A stretch of DNA of 64,000 nt from Sphaerosporella brunnea (GCA_008704415.1 VXIS01000026.1:62001-126000); one strand, 5' to 3'. Counted from the first letter of the stretch, positions 33,340 to 45,215 are shown. The notes: generated by a model from the letters alone, not told the origin. Translations and numbers: made by a program.

Positions 33340-33748
33340 ATTATGCCGCTTGTACGCGGGCGACCAGAAGCTGGATGTTCCCGCGAATGTGGAAGATGAC
33401 AGATGCAATGCACGGCGCAACCAGCTTGTGGTCGATAGCGTACCCGCTGCTCTCAGCGAGGAATCGCGCGGTCGTGAGTCTTCTGGATCAACACTGGAGG
33501 CAATAGTATGCGGTGAGGGACGTGAGCGTCTCGCCCGCCCGGTCGAGCAGCCGCTCGGTACATTCCCCTGGGATCGCGGTGATACGCGAAATATCGGTAG
33601 TCGCGTCGAATTTCAAGCTGCTCTCGAAAACCGCGGGTCTTGAGCGTCCCACACAAGTTACGACCGTGAGATGCGCGCTGGTCGGTGGCTCCGGCTCATG
33701 AGGTGTCCCGAACTCAGCCAAGAAGCAGAATATAGCATGACCCCACAA
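33340..33748 (-). pseudogene. Unknown coding island, one stop
   Basis: One minus-strand frame runs from 33748 through a TGA at 33488 to about 33340. The residues on both sides look coding (for example SSLKFDATTDISRITAIPGE before and KLVAPCIASVIFHIRGNIQL after). It lies between the chromodomain remnant and the hAT-interrupted gene on the same strand and may be part of either. No family recognised. Confidence 0.35.
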
Positions 33749-33959
33749 TCAGCACATCTATAGGTCCTGCACTGGGAATCACTCGTGTTCTCGTGATCTC
33801 CGTTGTCGGAAACAAAAGATGTTCATTTTGACCAGCAGACGGAATTAACTGAAGAGGAAGCAGAGCGGCAGAGACCCTGCTGCCTAAGAGAGTGGAGGCC
33901 GGCGGAACGGTAGGTCCTGGTCCTCCGACTGGAGCTGGAGCCAGACCGGCGACGAGGCT

Positions 33960-35196
33960 TGAGTAAGACAACCGGCGACAGCCTGAGCAAGACCCCGCGA
34001 CCAGAAATAGAAACAACCGACATGCCCGGTCGTGAATGTGGGCTACGGGTTCTGGCCGGCAGCGCACCAGGTGGCGTTGACAGGATCGCCCACGAGGCCG
34101 CACGGATGGGACGCGGCACCATGTATTGGCTTTGCGTAGCAGAAAAAAGGCCTCTCGGTTTGCCTCCGCCAGCAAGTGACGGTCGACCATCCACCGAACG
34201 TCGCCACATGGCAATTGCATGGGCTCGCTGGCTCGGGAAGAGGCAATGGCGGTCAATGTACTCATGTTGGAGTCTTCACTCACGTCGTCAAGGTTCTTCA
34301 TATCATCGGTCGTGGGAGCTAGTGATGGAAACGAGCCGAGTCGGCGCGAGCAAAAAGCTCGAGCATCAAGCCGAGCAGAGCAGAGCCGTACCCACTGGGG
34401 AGCCGAGCAGGCTCGATCCAGTTGCTCCACGAGCCGAGTTTTAGCTCGAGCTTTTCGAATTCCATAGACGTGATAACCAAGAAGCGAAACCGTCTCCTTA
34501 AAGAATCCAGCAGTGCGGTTCGACTGCTCAAAAGTGGGTTCAATCAGAAAACCGTTGACGATTGGGAACTCTATGGCTTAGAGGCCCAACCCGCGCAACC
34601 TGAAGATGCTGCCGCGAGCGACAGAGACGCACTGGCACCAGCAGAGGGCGCGCGCCAGGCCTTATGACAAGCGGAGGAACCGCGCGCGCCGAGATTCGGG
34701 TTAGAGTACTAGTATATCAGTATTGAATATATAAAGGCTCCGAGAATCGGACCGTTTTTGACATCCTCCTTGTCTGCCGGTTTGCGCATCGGAAATTGTA
34801 TGGCCGCTCGAGCGAAAGCTCGAGCTTTACAGGCTCGACTCGGCTTGACGAGCCTCCGGCCTCTTCGAGCAGAGCCTGCTCGAGCGTACCCCTCGGCTCG
34901 ACTCGAGTGGGCTCGTTTCCATCACTAGTGGGAGCATGAACGTTGAACGCGCCGTTAACCGATGCAGTGACCATCCAGAGCTCAGGATCTGGCCTGGCAA
35001 AGACAGGGGTCGAGGAAAAGACATGATCGGAGCGAAGGCATGCGTAGAACGTCGCTTGTTTCCAATATGCGTAACTCGTTGCTTGTCGCAGGGTGATCTC
35101 CACCTGCGCACCGTTCTTCCATTTCTGCAGGGTACATCCAAGCATTCGAAACACTGAATAGACAAACATAATTGATTCTGGTAAAAACGCGATCAA
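33960..35196 (-). pseudogene. Unknown gene interrupted by a hAT element
   Basis: The minus-strand frame 35196-34928 encodes a coding-like stretch (EITLRQATSYAYWKQATFY, then DPELWMVTASVNGAFNVHAP) that runs straight into the element at 34320-34927. On the other side, 34319 onward continues TDDMKNLDDVSEDSN and MQLPCGDVRWMVDRHLLAEA down to about 33960. If the 608-bp element and one 8-bp TSD (616 bp in all, not a multiple of three) are set aside, the codons on the two sides fall into the same frame. The insertion therefore hit an exon. I do not recognise the protein. The 5' start is unclear (ATG at about 35169 or earlier) and the 3' part probably has introns. Confidence 0.6.
34320..34927. mobile_element. 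Non-autonomous hAT element, family 3, in a gene
   Basis: The TIRs are TAGTGATGGAAACGAGCC on the left and the same 18 bases inverted on the right. The TSD is GTGGGAGC, perfect, at 34312-34319 and 34928-34935. The interior is rich in GCTCGAG/CGAGC words near both ends. The TAGTGATG terminus and 8-bp TSD are hAT hallmarks. A related copy is at 61325-62232. Confidence 0.95.
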
Positions 35197-35472
35197 GTCT
35201 TCTCTCTATGACAAAGGAAACAAGTGAGAGATGAACATAACAGATTCAGGAACCATGGCGCCCAGATCGGCTCTCAACGAGAGATATCCACCCAACTAAC
35301 CAAGCTTAGACGCGACGTCTCTTGGCAGCCTGTTCGACGTTGGCCACACTGGTCGCCAGAGTGGTTAATGTCGCATCCATGCTGTCGATTTTCCGCTTCG
35401 GGTACACCATGGTCATCACGGAGCGGCCTGTTCCAACGCCCGCTCAAGCTGGTCTCTCGTAGGCATCGGGAT

Positions 35473-36084
35473 CTATTCCACACCGAAGGCCGCCACCTCC
35501 TCCCCGCCCCCCTCCTCTGCTGTTCCTCCTCCTCCGGTCTGAAATCCCTGCCCCTCTTCCCTCCCCGCCGCCGCTCGTTCTTGCTGTGACCACTCACACC
35601 AACAGAAACAGAAAGACCGCGCTGCATATGACCAGGAAAACAACGGACCTGCATAGGTTGTCAGATCTGGGATCATAAGGAGGACGGCATCTGGCACGAA
35701 CCCAACCCCAAACAACACTGATTGCTGGCGCGAGGCCTGCCCGGCACGCTGCGCCTCGAATCGCGCCGCCAAAGGCCAGAGAACCTCCTCGGGATCGGCA
35801 ATGAGAAGATAGTCCATGCGATAGGCAACAACAGCGCGTGAGGAGCTCTCGTTCGCCGTGGCCTTGGCTGTCTTTGACCGTCCCGCTACAATGTCAAGCA
35901 GTTGCTTCGTCTGTTTCCCCGTGTGGGCTTTGTCGTCCGGTCGCGGAACCGTACATGTGGCCGCTCCACCTTCAATCGAAGTAATGGAGATTTGTGCGCC
36001 TTCGAACGGTTTCGCGTGGGCCACGTCTTTCCGCTCCTGGACTGGCCACGCCGAAACAGCAACAGAGGGAGCTTTGCGTCCCCG
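35473..36084 (-). CDS. Unknown protein with a hydrophobic segment, 5' incomplete
   Basis: A minus-strand frame opens after a splice-acceptor-like CCCTATAG (ending at 36085) and runs about 203 codons to 35473. Sequence such as FEGAQISITSIEGGAATCTV and RMDYLLIADPEEVLWPLAAR looks like a real globular protein. A hydrophobic stretch (VLFGVGFVPDAVLLMIP) could be a membrane segment. The C-terminus is a Gly/Glu-rich tail. No ATG precedes the open part, so at least one upstream exon is needed. The donor could be at about 36133-36146 (GTGATG or GTGAAG). No family recognised. It lies between the coiled-coil gene upstream and the hAT-interrupted gene downstream on the same strand. Confidence 0.5.
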   Translation of the reverse strand, partial: RGRKAPSVAVSAWPVQERKDVAHAKPFEGAQISITSIEGGAATCTVPRPDDKAHTGKQTKQLLDIVAGRSKTAKATANESSSRAVVAYRMDYLLIADPEEVLWPLAARFEAQRAGQASRQQSVLFGVGFVPDAVLLMIPDLTTYAGPLFSWSYAARSFCFCWCEWSQQERAAAGREEGQGFQTGGGGTAEEGGGEEVAAFGVE

Positions 36085-36371
36085 CTATAGGGACAATCAC
36101 CGTGTTCTCGCCATGCGCAAACTAGCTTCACCGGCCATCACTCTCAGGGGTGGTAGTCGACACTCGGAGACCTGTCGCAGTTGTGCAGTGGATATTGTTG
36201 GCGGACGGTATTCGCATCGTCCGTGGTGCAAGAACAGCGGCTGGAGCCGTCTGCGCACCTCCCAGAGGCCAGGGAGAAGCTCCACCCTTGATATCGGCAA
36301 GGTCACCGTTCGGCACACGCCGCGCAGACCCGGAAGACATCCCGTCCTCCGGTACCCCCAACTTTCAGCGT

Positions 36372-37023
36372 TTAGGCACCGCACTGGCGGCGCTTCGAAG
36401 CGCCCCCAGTAGCGGCATCACGTTTCCGCTTCCGCCGCTCAGCCTCCTGCGCCCTCGTCCTCTCTGCCGCCTCCCACGCCCTGTTCTTCTTCCGTTCCTC
36501 CTCGAGCTGGGCCTCCAACTCCGCATTCTTGGCGTCCTTCTGCTCACACATCGCCTCCATCTTGTTCGAGTCCTCCACAAACACCCTGAGTCTCCCGGTA
36601 TAGTGGTCCTCTTTGATATATCTCTGAGTCTCACGCGCCAGGTGCTCGTTGGATGAGCGCATCGCGCTGTTTTCGCACTGGTAAGCTTTCAGCTCTTGCC
36701 GAAGCGCCCAGTCAGTGTCTGTCCGAGCCGTCTTGATCTTTCTCTCCGCCGCTTGCCATGTGCGCCCTTCCTTGAGTGTGCCAGCCGCGGCCTCCATGCG
36801 ATTGGCGGCTCGGCTCGCCACCTGCGTGCCGCTGATGACCTCGTCCCGCGTGCGGTCGACGCGGGCAAATCGTCGAAGTTGTTGGCTTGCGTGACCAGCT
36901 CAGCCTCCTGATCCACGCCTGGGGCTCCTCGCCAGTATGATTCGCTGTAGGCGAACTGTCATCGACGTCGTTGGCGGATTCCGCAAGCTTGCTTTGTCTG
37001 GTCAAGCAACCTTTCCCCCACAA
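36372..37023 (-). CDS. Coiled-coil protein, 5' structure unclear
   Basis: The minus-strand frame 36821-36372 encodes about 149 residues that form a long coiled coil: EDSNKMEAMCEQKDAKNAEL, then ELEAQLEEERKKNRAWEAAE and a basic end ERRKRKRDAATGG. Upstream, two other frames carry good coding sequence (37023-36900: KLAESANDVDDSSPTANHTG; 36916-36850: DQEAELVTQANNFDDLPAST). Their order suggests one gene with two small frame changes or introns. I see no start decisive enough to fix. It ends at a TAA about 280 bp before the next minus-strand coding exon. The function is unknown; such proteins often mediate oligomerisation. Confidence 0.5.
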
Positions 37024-37385
37024 TCGGCACTACCTTATTTGGTCTGCGCTGTTAGATTAGATGTAAGCTTAGTTATTTCAGCAAGCGAATGTGCGCTTGA
37101 AGTGGTGTACATTACAAATAAGGTTGGTTGTAAGTGAGGTTCGAGGTGATTTGGAAGTTAGGTTGGAAGTACGGTTCAGACGAAGTAGAGGTGGTTGGTC
37201 CCCTAAGAAGTGAGTGTTGGGTCGAAAACACCCTATGACTGGCTTAGGTGGTCGATGTTGCAGTGCTTTCCGCCGGTAAATCTGCCGGGTCGGGGCAGCA
37301 TGCGATAAATGACACAGAAAGTGAACCCTTGCTACGCCGGGTCCAGGAAATGCTGTTTAAACATGAACACCCCCGCTGTTTTGGT

Positions 37386-37679
37386 CAGTGTTATCAACAG
37401 CCAGCCACCGTGGCTGGCTGCGTTGAGCTGCGTTGGGCTGATCAAAACACCGGCTGGCTGTGGGCTGCGTGAGCTGTTGCTCGCGCATGAAGGATGGACA
37501 TCATTGTTGCATCACTGGTTATCACTCTATACCAATTCGCGACTACTACATGCAAAGGCGCAGCCCACAGCCAGCCAATCGACTTCGTAGCCGGGCTGAT
37601 CGAACAGGAAGCCCAGCCGACCCACTTTGGCAGCCGGTCTGACAGCCCGCGCTTTTTGGGCCGGCCATTGAGAACACTG
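37386..37679. mobile_element. Non-autonomous hAT element, family 2, short
   Basis: The ends are CAGTGTTATCAACAGCC (left) and, inverted, CAGTGTTCTCAATGGCC (right). The flanks GTTTTGGT and CTTTTGGT are an 8-bp TSD with one mismatch. The 294-bp interior is built of CAGCCAGC/GGCTGGCTG words and is non-coding. A further lone end (CAACACTG, inverted CAGTGTTGACGTCAACC) lies at about 37885-37901. Confidence 0.85.
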
Positions 37680-37901
37680 CTTTTGGTTCGCGTAATTGCG
37701 CAACTGTTGTTTGAGCTGGCCAACCTGCAAGCACCGCCGGTTGTTTAACTCATTATCTAGGTCTGACCCACTTACATACTCCATTCATTAAAGCCCTTCA
37801 GGAGTCATTTGCTCCAAGTCGCCGACACATACCACCATCCCGCGCGACTTGGGTGCAACCGCCTGGTTGGCCAACAGCCTGGCTGGTTGACGTCAACACT
37901 G

Positions 37902-39727
37902 GTTAAACAATCGATGTGTTTCTTCAAAGATCCAGTTGTTTTGTCTACACAATTCAGCGGTTTGACTTGAACTGCGTTTGTGCGGTTCATCTGTCTTCGT
38001 TTTGCACATGTCATCAACCTTTCGTGTATCGTGAAATATGACGGGTAATCCTGAACGCGTGTTTCACAGTGGAGAGCCATCAGGATTCCAAACGATTTCA
38101 TGGATTCCCAGGCTCGCGGCGACTAGGCATCGAGCAGCCACGGTTCTCGGCGCGTCCGGCTGCGAGGGATCTTGTTACCGTGGGAATTGCACGGGTCTCC
38201 ACTGTCAAGGGTGGTCACCATCCATTCACCGAGTCCATCGTTGCGGTTTCCGAGCGCCCTCAGGCCGTCTAGATGCCGTGGTGCCATGATATAGCAAACG
38301 TGAGCCCCGATTGTCACTTACCTCGAGTTGCCCCTCCACTCGCACCCTAGGATCTGCGCTGCAGTTTTATTCTGATGACTGCTAATGGTACCTCTGCGCA
38401 AAGAGGCACGGTTGACAGTGCCTTTGCCGAGTCGTTGTGCAGGCGGCAGGATTCTATATTGAATATCCACAATGGAGCCGGCCGTTCAGTTTCATTAGGC
38501 AATAGATACGCCTGTGCAGTGCGGCAACATATTTTGGACCGCAGGACAATACACCAGTGGCCTTGTGATCAAATCATCATATGGCAACCTATAACTAGGA
38601 CGAAAACAAGAACACAACTTGACAGGATATCACCCGTTTTGCACACAGCCCGTACCGTGATAGGGGGCGTCTCAATGATGCCGCTATTTTTGGCTCGCTC
38701 CTACATGACCTGCATTCCGAGATACCCGATTATCGGGGGGAACAGCTTTTCCGCATCACCTCTGCTTTGGGTCCACGCCACCGCCAACAGCCAACCGAGG
38801 TCCCAGATCCTATGTGCTCGCAGAGACTACAAAGCAATATGCCGTTACTCCAACTAGCTGGTCTCTCCCCTGGAAGTGCGCGTCGACACCCAGTCAACCA
38901 AAGTTCTCTGGACATCCCAGGCAGCCACAGGTTTCTAGAACGATACATGCAGCAGCCGACGCCACACACATTCCCGGCGCCCAAATACTGCTGTTGGTGG
39001 GCGGTTCACAGTGGGCTGGCGTTGCTTGCCCCCGCTAGGTCTGCGGGACGACCATCGAACGGCCACAAGACCACCCCGAGAACGCATCCATTTACGTGTG
39101 CAGCGTGCGTTATGAATGATTTGGGTCCCCGGTCTCGTTGGTGCCGTAGTGGAATCCTGGCTGACGTGGATACTACCGGCGACCAATGCCAAGGTGAGAA
39201 GCATGAGCGACACTGGAGCGAAGAGGCGGATAGTGAAATTAAGAACGTAGTTTGCCGACTCATTGCATTATTCCGGCATCACAGCCACGATGTGAATACG
39301 TTAATGTCCAAACGATGCACTCTGGGCTCACGTGACCCGTTCGGCCGTTGAACCGCCATGTGTCGATTGACGTCGATCCAGCACAATCTCCTAGTTTCCC
39401 GGCTTCTCCATGACCCTGGCCAAGGCAAGACTACCTGCAACGATAATAATCGAAACAGCATTGTTTTTGGAATGGACTATTAAAATGCACCTAGCTTGAT
39501 CTTGGTCAGTGAATTTGACAGTTTCTCAAGCGACCACAATGATCAGCTCCCGCAATGGGAAACTGAATTTTCCCCAAAATACGCTCAGTCAGGGGTGCAC
39601 AAACTACAGATCACGCACCGATCACGAACAGAGCATGCCAGCCTGCCACGCAGTATTCTTTCCCCTCTGAGGCGCACGAGCCGACCGCGGCGACTGCCTG
39701 CGTCGATGCCGTCCAGTCGACTGTGCA
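37902..39727. other. No supported gene
   Basis: Frames of 60-190 codons are present, the longest on the plus strand at 38767-39351 with a charged C-terminal part. None shows a domain, splice sites or a promoter. Confidence 0.35.
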
Positions 39728-40570
39728 CAGGGCTGTCAAAAGTCCGGCCGGTTCGGCTTTGAGTGCGGCCTGAACCGGACTGATTGAAGGGGGCCGTTGA
39801 ACTCACGGCCCGTTTGGACTAGGCTTTGTGGATCGAGACCCAGGCGCCAACAGGCACCCGCCAGGCATCTGTCGTTTTTGGCTTACACATACATCAAGGA
39901 AAGAAACATGAACGTGAGATACGCATTCAATAACCTGAACGACCTCCCGCGAGCCCTGCATCTCCGCCGCCCGCTGTTCCAGGTCACTGAGCATACGCTC
40001 AACCAGATGAATTTGAGAACCCGCCCAATATGCCAGATCTTCCCTCGCCCAGGCTTTGAGGCATTCCATGGCTTCTACAACATCGTCTCCGCTGATCCGT
40101 AATAGTGTATCGACCGTGGGAATTGTTAGTGATGCTTCCATCGACACCAGCTGCAAAGGAGACTCTCACCCGATGAACGCACGTTCTGCTTCAGTGAACA
40201 TCGCTCGAATCGCATCGAGCTGAACTGCCATGCGAGGCAGATCTCTTCCGAACATCCCATTGGAGCCTTGGTCTATCGCTTTCACCCAGTAGACTTGGAT
40301 GCCAGCGAATCCTTCGACCGGGAGTTGCTGAAATAGCTCCAATGCATCGACTGGGGAGCTTGCCAACCGGGCGCACTTTTTCTGCGTTTGGCAGAATGAC
40401 CGACCCGACTTTAATTCAGGATACCGAGCACCGGGCGGCACCTATCAGATATCCCGGTTTTTTCTTATGGCGGCCCGAACCTGTCGGGCTTGCCAAATCA
40501 CCGGCCCGACCTCACCCACTCCTTGGGGCCCCGTTTGACCTGGCGGTTGGCCGCACTATTGACCGCCCTG
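39728..40570 (-). mobile_element. hAT-like element, family 1, with perfect TSD and an internal ORF
   Basis: The ends are CAGGGCTGTCAAAAGTC and, inverted, CAGGGCGGTCAATAGTG. The octamer ACTGTGCA is duplicated exactly (39720-39727 and 40571-40578). The length is 843 bp. Copies at 2189-2685 and 54235-55053 share both ends. No transposase is present. Confidence 0.95.
39803..40441 (-). pseudogene. ORF carried inside hAT-like family 1
   Basis: A single minus-strand frame spans 213 codons and is broken by one TGA at about 40168. It reads FGRDLPRMAVQLDAIRAMFT before the stop and SGDDVVEAMECLKAWARED, then MLSDLEQRAAEMQGSREVVQ after it. The second half is also present in the copies at 54235-55053 (plus strand there) and 2189-2685. 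This is not a hAT transposase. It looks like a captured host segment or a helical accessory protein. Which of the two is unknown. Confidence 0.55.
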
Positions 40571-40578
40571 ACTGTGCA

Positions 40579-42373
40579 TGAACGGCAGGGCACAGGTACA
40601 TTGTGAAAATTCCATTTCTAGGATACAACCTTCTACTCGCTGGTCATCCGCTGCCATGCTTTCCACTGTGCCTGATAGGAATAACGATGTTGAGTATACA
40701 GACATCAAACAGCGCGCAGGAGACTGTGGCTGTGTTGTTGGCTGTTGATTGCACACAGCTAATCGACGATATGCATTACGCTTTGTAGGAAACCCAGTCC
40801 TTTCAGTTCAAGTAGTAGGTGCAATACGCAAACACTCTGCTGCAGGTACAATAGGTGGTTGAATCACTGACGACACGCTGGGGTTGCTGCTACTCATGGG
40901 GCCAGTTGTCACCAACAATGGAGACGCTTGTAGAAGTCAGATATATGATGCTAAAGAAATCCCAAAAGAAAGAAGTCTCACCGTTTGATACACGGATTCA
41001 AAGATAAAAAGCAGCATCGCCCCTTCACCAATCGTATCCCTCTCAATTGACGTGAGTGTGCATTGCTCAGAGAGTCTGCCTTGTTTTTGTTCGCTCTGTC
41101 ACTCAAGCGTGCGTTCTCCACACTGCAAACGGTTACATATGCCTATCAAACGAGGCAATACCTCAGTGAGTGAGTCTATGGCCGCGACGTCCACTCACTA
41201 TGCACTGCCCAAATCTGGGCAGCACTAGTTGTCACTGTGGTGCCTGGTAGTGTCGTCACCACATCTGCTCATTAACCCAGTGTCTCGTCACCACATCTGC
41301 TCATTAACGCAGTGTCCCGTCACGTTCCGCTGACAGTTGCTTGACACCATCTCGCCGTTTTCTGGGCATTTGCCGCCTAGCACGTTACCGCGGTAGGTCA
41401 CTATATGAAAGTAGACTGACGATGGATATGTATAGCCACTTCGTTCCTCTTGCCTGCTACGCCATGTAAATTGTCCTTGCTGGCTAGTGATGCCTTTTGC
41501 ATATACCCTCCGGTGTCGCAATATATTTGGGGTGAACATGTGCGTTGCTATCGTACCAAGGTTCATATTCCTGGGCAGCGGTCCATTGCGCGCAAGTATC
41601 AACTAATCTGAAGGTTATGGAGCGCGGTGCGTCAAATATCGACCCTTTGCAGCGTTCTCGATGGCAGGGCCAAACATGAGAGGGGGTCATGGGCTGCGTG
41701 GGCTGTTAGGGCAGCCGACCATGGGTATATTCGTGGCAATCCTGGCACTCCTGCTAGGGTGGGCGAGAGAATGGCAGCCTAACACATTATGCGGACAGTG
41801 ATGGTCATTCCTAACTTTCACGGGGTCTAGTTTGCTGAACATGTATGCAGCGACGTGAACTCTGGGACGCATAGCTGACGAAACAAGACCCAGGTCTCGA
41901 CATAGTTCACTCATTTTTTTCATGACTTGGCCAAGTGTGCGGCGGCGTGGAGTGCGCTGCGCCCGTTATTCTCACACAGGTCATAGCCATTCGTAGGCCG
42001 ACTTGGGCTCGTGCCTCCGCTTTGTGGATTACGCGAGCCAGGCTGGCTGTTAGGGCACGCGAGCCGACAGCAGAGGCCATGAGTGGTTGGGTATTGTGAT
42101 CAGTACCGGCTGTCAGTTTTCGCTCAACCGCAAGACCCAAGACGTTCTAGGTCTGACACCGGAGTGCGCTAACATATATACATCTTGATAGAACGGCATT
42201 GCTGTTGACGCTGGGTGTGAACAGGAGGGCGCACGCGAGAATTCGACGGGCAATAGGACAGACAACGATTGGAATCCAGTCAAGTAGATGAACAATCAGA
42301 TGGAAGGTAGTAAGATATTCTTCTTAGGTTAACTAGAAGGTTCGGGAAGGTCAACCCTCCCCCGCCTCACAAC
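40579..42373. other. No supported gene; one short tandem repeat
   Basis: A 32-bp unit (CGTCACCACATCTGCTCATT...) is repeated twice at 41254-41318. The remaining frames on both strands are short and featureless. Confidence 0.4.
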
Positions 42374-43092
42374 CAGTGTTCCTCACAGTCCAGTCCGACC
42401 AGTCCTGAGCGCGGACCGGACCTGGACCACATGAAGCAGTCCACTCCGAGAGGCTGCCCAGGACCAATCAGTCCTTCTAGGGGTAACGACTGGACGGCCT
42501 GCAGGCGATCCAGTCGACTGGATATTCTAGCGGAGTAATGTATTACATAAGGATCATATATACAAAGCGCGTCCTCAAAACCCATAAACCAAACTGTGTC
42601 CTCCGCACGCTCCAAAAGTCCTTTATGCCTCGCCCCCATCAATTTGCTGGATACAGAGCGCATTTAGCATGTCCTAGGATGGAGTGCCAGCGCAACGGTG
42701 TATGCAGGACAGAGGTCTTGCGCAGGGTCCAATCTTGCCTGTTGTGAGTGACTTACCGTTAGAGTTTTTATTCAGGGTCGCAGGGACCAGTCGGGAATGA
42801 GAGGTGTGTTGACAACGTTCTGAGAAGGTTGTTTAGTGGTGAGCTGAGGATATTCGACGGGGCTTGTTTTGCAACAGCGGAAGATGGCAAAGGGCATGTT
42901 CGCCCCCCTTGACGCGCACCGCTCGCACATTGCGGCTCACAGCATGTTACATAAGTCTCGACTGCAGACCGGCCCAGTCCACGGAAATTTGGACCAGTCC
43001 GCTGGAAATCCCGGACTGGGTCATCGTAGTCCACCAAAAAGAGTGGACTGGACTGGACTTTGGCAGACCGTCCCGGCCCGTGAGGAACACTG
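42374..43092. mobile_element. Non-autonomous hAT element, family 2, long copy with perfect TSD
   Basis: Both ends read CAGTGTTCCTCAC when viewed inward, and the octamer CTCACAAC flanks both sides (42366-42373 and 43093-43100). The length is 719 bp. Each subterminal region has GGACTGG/CCAGTCC tracts, and its left 165 bp match the repeats at about 4380-4522 and 5060-5198 in inverse orientation. There is no coding capacity. Confidence 0.93.
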
Positions 43093-43287
43093 CTCACAAC
43101 CCAGCACTCTGCCCTTACGTCGCGCCACGCTCCACACAAGGCCCTCAGGGCCGCAATAATTGCGTCCGCCGAAAAGGCATGTTTTGGCTATCAATAGCGC
43201 TGAACACCGCGAATCGGTTGCATGTGGATAACCGCTGGCTGCATACGCGAATCCCAGGCCACCATCAACCATCAACCCGGCGAAACG

Positions 43288-43416
43288 TGTGGGAAGTGGT
43301 GGTCGCGCGACAAAGGTAGAAACGAAGATAGCTTCTACGTTGCGTGCGAGCGGGTTTATATACAAGATGACACATGATCCTCACCGTCAAAACTCAACCC
43401 ATACGCCCACATCACA
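43288..43416 (-). repeat. 3' LTR (downstream of pol) of the gypsy element
   Basis: 129 bp, TG...CA. It shares GGAAGTGGTGGTCGCGCGA and GCTTCTACGTTGCGTGCG with the other LTR, with a few indels. Confidence 0.88.
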
Positions 43417-43480
43417 TCCCTGCAACAATATATTTGAGTACCCACTCGAAGAAATAGCACCCGCCCTTAAAATATCATGC

Positions 43481-44968
43481 TCAGCGCCTCCTCCTGGCCG
43501 TTTTCCTGGCCGCGCTCGTCCGTCCTCCTTGTTTCTTCCAATATTCGCGCAGCATAACCTTCGCACGCCGGGCGAGGTCCGTCTCCACCTGCCATATGTT
43601 AACCTTTGTGTCCCAGCCTTGCCACTTCACCTCGTACTCTCAGGATCCTTGTTTATTCTCGTCAGGTCGGTGCCCGACAATTGTTTCGATAACATAGGAT
43701 GTTCCGGCGCGGCTGGTGCTCACTGGTGGCGGAGGAGCAATGTAGATTCGTTCGTCGTTTGTGCGGTCCACTCTCAGCCTGCTGACATTGATGACATCGT
43801 GTATGTGCATGTCGTTTGGTAGATCCAGCTCCACGGCGTTGGAGTTTATGAAGTGCACAACCTCGTACGGCCCCAGACAGCGGTGGATGAGCTTGCGGGA
43901 ACCCAGCCGCGCATTGGCGTTGGTTATTGGCAGGTCCTGTGCGTCCAAGAACACCTTGGAGCTTACTTTTATCCGAGGAGCCACGGGCTGCCCATGGCAA
44001 TTGGCTTCAGCTGCCTGAGTGTTCTGCGCTTCTCTCAGGTGGTCACGCACGACACGCAGGATCCGTTCCAAGCGATCTGCGAATTCAGCACCTCGAAAGG
44101 CACTCTGCGAGTGCTTGCGGGCTGCCACGGCCACCGCAATCGCAACCAGCGGTAGGTCAGGGTTGTATCCCACATTCAGCTTGAACGGTGTCATTTTGGT
44201 CGACCGATGGATTAAGGAGTTGTAGGCAAACTTGGCAAGCGGTAAACGTTGTTCCCAGTCCTCTAGCTGGTGCGTTGAGAATGCCCGCAGGTCTCGAACC
44301 ACTGTCTTGTAGGAGTTTTCAGCCTGACCGTCGGTCTGGGGGTAACAAGCAAGTCGATTTCAGCAGCCGCGAGCCCAACCGGCGCGTCACCAGGAGTCCT
44401 GAAGACGCACATCGCGATCCGATACAATCTCCGAAGGCATGCCCTGCAGACAGATCACCTTGTCCACAAACAACTGAGCAAACCCAGTTGCGTCTACGGA
44501 CTTCTTGCACGCCCGCCAGTGCGCCCGCTTAGTCAAGTGGTCAATAAAAGTGACAACGCAGCCGTTGCCGGAGCCAGACTCGGGCAAATATGTGATGAAG
44601 TCTACGCTGATACGCTTCTACCGGCCCTGCGTCACTTGAAGAGGCTGTAAGAGACCCATAGCGAGGCCAGATCGTCCGTTAATCCGATGGTGGGTGTCAC
44701 ACTCTTCCACATAGCGTCGAACCGACTCCCACATTCTCGGCCAGAAGAAGCGGGTGCGTACCTGTATGTAGGTGCGATCTGGCTCAAAGTGCCCACCCGC
44801 AATCGGGGTATCGTGCGCTTCATACAGGACATCTCGTCTGAGCGCCTCGGGGATATACAGGCGCAGGCCCTCGGTGGTTGTATCGGTGCACGCATTGTTA
44901 CTTGCATCATGAGGTATAGCAGACTGTCCATGAGCTGGAACCTCTGTGCAGAGGCCCCAAATTTTCAC
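43481..44968 (-). pseudogene. Gypsy integrase and chromodomain
   Basis: From 44968 the frame holds the zinc-binding domain with His at AHDTPIAGGHF, but the last Cys pair reads CDTH instead of CxxC, so one ligand is lost. The catalytic core follows: DFITYLPESG, SDRDVRLQDSW (second Asp) and QTDGQAENSYKT (Glu), with frame changes or gaps between these blocks. Then come the GPY/F-like region (SSKVFLDAQDLP) and, after a TGA at about 43640, a chromodomain YEVKWQGWDTKVNIWQVE with the aromatic residues expected of chromoviruses. The protein ends at TGA 43481. In related elements the chromodomain steers integration to marked chromatin. This copy cannot be active. Confidence 0.9.
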
Positions 44969-45215
44969 CTATTGGCAGGGTCCGTTGGTCGTGGCGCTGC
45001 GCGGGTGGGGTTCCCCAGCAACCTGCAGATGGGTCCGAGGTATGCATCATCGTCCAGGCAAGCACGGATATAGTCCAGCTACTCAGTCGCCTTTCGGGCT
45101 GTTGTCTCCATCAACCGACAGCGGACCTGAATCGGCACTTGGCGGCCAGCTTGCCTGCGGCCAGCATAACCCACTCACGTCGATGGTCGGGCCTTCTGGA
45201 TAGCGCATCTGCGGC

